From NCBI GenBank assembly GCA_903839585.1, contig CAIMCU010000039.1, positions 1 to 7,043 of the forward strand: a stretch of 7,043 nucleotides of DNA. Direction: 5' to 3'. The position numbers and the translations under genes are program-made. Positions 5,241 to 7,043 of the stretch are shown piece after piece (position 1 is the first letter of the stretch; the number at the start of each line of letters is the position of its first letter). Origin of the DNA: an uncultured Actinomycetes bacterium. GTDB taxonomy: Bacteria; Actinomycetota; Actinomycetes; Nanopelagicales; Nanopelagicaceae. A model generated the notes under the pieces. It did no database searches. It was given only the letters and a program-made list of their open reading frames with translations, and was not told where the DNA came from.

Positions 5241-7043
5241 CCACACCGGCTGAGAGATTCGCTGCAGCCAAAGCCCGAACCAGCCATCCGGTTACCGATG
5301 ATTTTATTTCACAGTTCTCTTTTCCCTTTGATCCATTTCAAATCGATGCTTGTCACGCCGTTGAAGATGGTGCTGGGGTACTAGTTGCTGCTCCAACTGG
5401 TGCAGGAAAGACGGTGGTGGGGGAGTTTGCCGCCTTTAGCGCACTTTCAAAGGGAAAGAAGTGCTTCTACACAACCCCGATTAAGGCGTTATCCAATCAA
5501 AAGTTCTCAGAGTTTGTAGCAAGGTTTGGAGAGGAAAAGGTAGGTTTACTAACTGGTGATACCAACATCAATAGCGAAGCCGATATCGTTGTTATGACCA
5601 CGGAAGTGTTACGCAACATGTTGTATGCAGGATCCAACACACTGACAAATCTCGGTTCAGTGGTTATGGATGAGGTGCACTACTTAGCAGATAAGTTCCG
5701 TGGCGCTGTATGGGAAGAGGTTCTCATCCATCTTATGGAAAGTGTTCAGGTTGTTTCCCTTTCTGCCACCGTCTCTAACGCTGAGGAGTTTGGAGAGTGG
5801 TTACAAGAGGTACGCGGTGATACAAAGGTAATAGTGAGTGAACATAGACCTATTCCTCTATACCAGCATGTTCTAATCGGTTCACGAATGGTGGATCTCT
5901 TTAGTCAACCCGGCAAGGTAAACCCTGAGATTCTCTCGCTCGAACGTGAAGCGATGAAAAAGGTTCGCATACCGCGTCACAGACGTGAACAGTGGGGTGC
6001 ATCGGAGTCCAGACTCTCTAGGGCGGAGATTATCGATAAGTTGCAGAGAGAGAACATGCTCCCAGCGATCACATTCATCTTCTCTAGACTTGGTTGTGAT
6101 TCGGCGGTTTCTCAATGTTTAGCGGCAAATCTCAAGTTAACAGATACAGCTGAGCGAGCGGCGATACAGGAGATCGCCGCTCGATATACATCAAATCTTG
6201 CGCAGGAAGATCTAGAGGTCCTTGGTTATCGAAACTGGATCACCGCTCTTGAAAGAGGAATAGCAGCTCACCATGCTGGTTTGTTACCCAGTTTTAAGGG
6301 CGCAGTTGAAGAGTTGTTCCAGAAAGGTTTAGTCAAGGCGGTTTTTGCAACGGAGACCTTAGCCCTGGGTATCAATATGCCGGCTAGAACTGTTGTTTTG
6401 GAGAAACTGACAAAGTGGAACGGTGAAGCGCATGTGCCCGTTACACCAGGGGAGTACACACAGCTAACGGGACGAGCAGGGCGACGAGGTATCGATATCG
6501 AGGGTAACGCGGTTGTTCAGTGGTCACCGACCGTCGATAGCGCTACCGCGGCAGGTTTGGCTTCAACGCGAACATATCCGCTTCGATCATCATTTACTCC
6601 GACATACAACATGGCAATCAACTTGATCTCTAGGTTTGGTCGTGAGCGGGCACGCGGAAGTCTTGAGTCCTCCTTTGCACAGTTTCAAGCCGACAGAGCA
6701 GTTGTCGGGTTGGTTCGACAGATCAAGAAGAATGAGGCCGCGCAAAAGGAATTAATGGAGTCGGCTGCTTGTCACCTAGGAAACTTCTCGGAGTACGCAG
6801 TGATAAGAGGAGACATCAAAGAGGTTGAGCGATTGCTCTCTAAGCGCGATAACCGCAAGAGTTTTGATCAAAGGCAGCGCAATCGCATGGAAAGTGAACT
6901 CGATGCGTTAAGGCGTTCAATGAAGAATCACGCATGTCACTCCTGCAACGATCGAGAAACACACGCAAGGTTTGCAGAACGTTCACTTCGACTAGCCCGT
7001 GAATCAGAGGGATTGCGTGGTCGTGTAGAAAATCGCACGAACG
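5237..7043 (+). CDS. helY: HelY-type Ski2/Mtr4-like DEVH-box helicase, N-terminal 602 residues (runs off right edge)
   Basis: This is an ATP-dependent superfamily 2 nucleic-acid helicase of the Ski2/Mtr4-like HelY family; the physiological substrate (RNA or DNA) is poorly defined. GTG at 5237 overlaps the dagK TGA in a GTGA junction, with no Shine-Dalgarno, so coupled translation is likely. Motifs run in order: Walker A APTGAGKT (52-59), motif Ia TPIKALSNQK (80-89), TTEVLRNM, motif II DEVH (145-148), motif III SAT (176-178), motif V ATETLALGINMP (371-382) and motif VI QLTGRAGRRG (409-418). Further on, HACHSCNDRETHAR (565-578) carries a Cys pair with a charged tail that is typical of HelY. The 602 residues seen compare with about 900 in mycobacterial HelY, so roughly the C-terminal third is missing. 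The gene's place after tatA-tatC is conserved in actinobacteria. A perfect 11-bp inverted repeat lies at codons 307-316. Confidence 0.94.
   Translation, partial: MTTPAERFAAAKARTSHPVTDDFISQFSFPFDPFQIDACHAVEDGAGVLVAAPTGAGKTVVGEFAAFSALSKGKKCFYTTPIKALSNQKFSEFVARFGEEKVGLLTGDTNINSEADIVVMTTEVLRNMLYAGSNTLTNLGSVVMDEVHYLADKFRGAVWEEVLIHLMESVQVVSLSATVSNAEEFGEWLQEVRGDTKVIVSEHRPIPLYQHVLIGSRMVDLFSQPGKVNPEILSLEREAMKKVRIPRHRREQWGASESRLSRAEIIDKLQRENMLPAITFIFSRLGCDSAVSQCLAANLKLTDTAERAAIQEIAARYTSNLAQEDLEVLGYRNWITALERGIAAHHAGLLPSFKGAVEELFQKGLVKAVFATETLALGINMPARTVVLEKLTKWNGEAHVPVTPGEYTQLTGRAGRRGIDIEGNAVVQWSPTVDSATAAGLASTRTYPLRSSFTPTYNMAINLISRFGRERARGSLESSFAQFQADRAVVGLVRQIKKNEAAQKELMESAACHLGNFSEYAVIRGDIKEVERLLSKRDNRKSFDQRQRNRMESELDALRRSMKNHACHSCNDRETHARFAERSLRLARESEGLRGRVENRTN
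6155..6183. repeat. Perfect 11-bp GC-rich inverted repeat inside helY
   Basis: The arms CGAGCGGCGAT (6155-6165) and ATCGCCGCTCG (6173-6183) are exact reverse complements separated by 7 nt (ACAGGAG). The stem has eight G-C pairs and would be stable in mRNA. It encodes part of the linker between the two helicase RecA-like domains (around ERAAIQEIAARY). The loop carries an AGGAG, but no start codon lies at a suitable distance, so hidden ribosome binding is unlikely. No U run follows, so it is not a classical terminator. An Ala/Arg/Glu-rich helix can produce such repeats by codon choice, but this length is uncommon by chance in 7 kb. Confidence 0.55.

Noticed and set aside
6492..6501. 10-bp palindrome TCGATATCGA in helY
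   Set aside because: Short, without spacer, inside conserved motif VI codons; similar GATATC/ATCGAT words recur in the window and are expected by chance.
1..7043. Mobile element, CRISPR array, tRNA or defence system
   Set aside because: No transposase, spaced repeat array, tRNA-like cloverleaf or terminal inverted repeats seen. The RecB-family nuclease shares the Cas4 fold, but its conserved position beside trmI and the absence of cas genes argue against a CRISPR role.

Overview
The window looks like a chromosome segment from a small-genome, low-GC actinobacterium. Base composition is about half G+C by eye, unusually low for the phylum. The gene order and the diagnostic proteins (PafB, PafC, HelY, actinobacterial-type TatC and TrmI) are nonetheless strictly actinobacterial. 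Short or negative intergenic distances, GTG starts without Shine-Dalgarno sites and this base composition suggest a streamlined planktonic lineage such as freshwater Nanopelagicales (acI). That placement is inference; the phylum is much more secure than the genus.

Layout: a RecB-family PD-(D/E)XK nuclease runs leftward off the left edge (637 to 1, minus strand). It is divergent across a 39-bp gap from a long rightward run: trmI (tRNA m1A58 methyltransferase), pafB and pafC (paired WYL-domain transcription factors), tatA and tatC (twin-arginine translocase), a DagK-family lipid kinase, and helY (Ski2/Mtr4-like DEVH helicase, cut by the right edge). Most junctions overlap: trmI/pafB by 17 nt, pafB/pafC by 8, tatC/dagK by 1, dagK/helY by 4. 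The tatA-tatC gap is 5 nt. The only larger gap on the plus strand is 40 nt between pafC and tatA, where a candidate internal promoter lies. No stretch over 300 bases lacks a gene, and I see no RNA gene, mobile element, CRISPR array or rho-independent terminator.

The main observation is an absence. In Mycobacterium and Streptomyces this neighbourhood carries the Pup-proteasome system (mpa/arc, dop, pup, prcB, prcA, pafA) between trmI and pafB. Here trmI runs straight into pafB with overlapping reading frames and no remnant. Flanking synteny on both sides (recB-like/trmI and pafB-pafC-tatA-tatC-dagK-helY) is intact, so the arrangement resembles a precise loss of the pupylation/proteasome block with pafBC kept. 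That fits the known role of PafBC as a DNA-damage-responsive activator rather than a proteasome factor.

Secondary signals are regulatory. Two identical CCCACGTG octamers 31 bp apart bracket a -10-like box placed for leaderless transcription of trmI from its GTG. A similar -10-like box sits exactly 6 nt before the tatA ATG. There are also two perfect inverted repeats inside genes: 9-bp arms in dagK and GC-rich 11-bp arms in helY.
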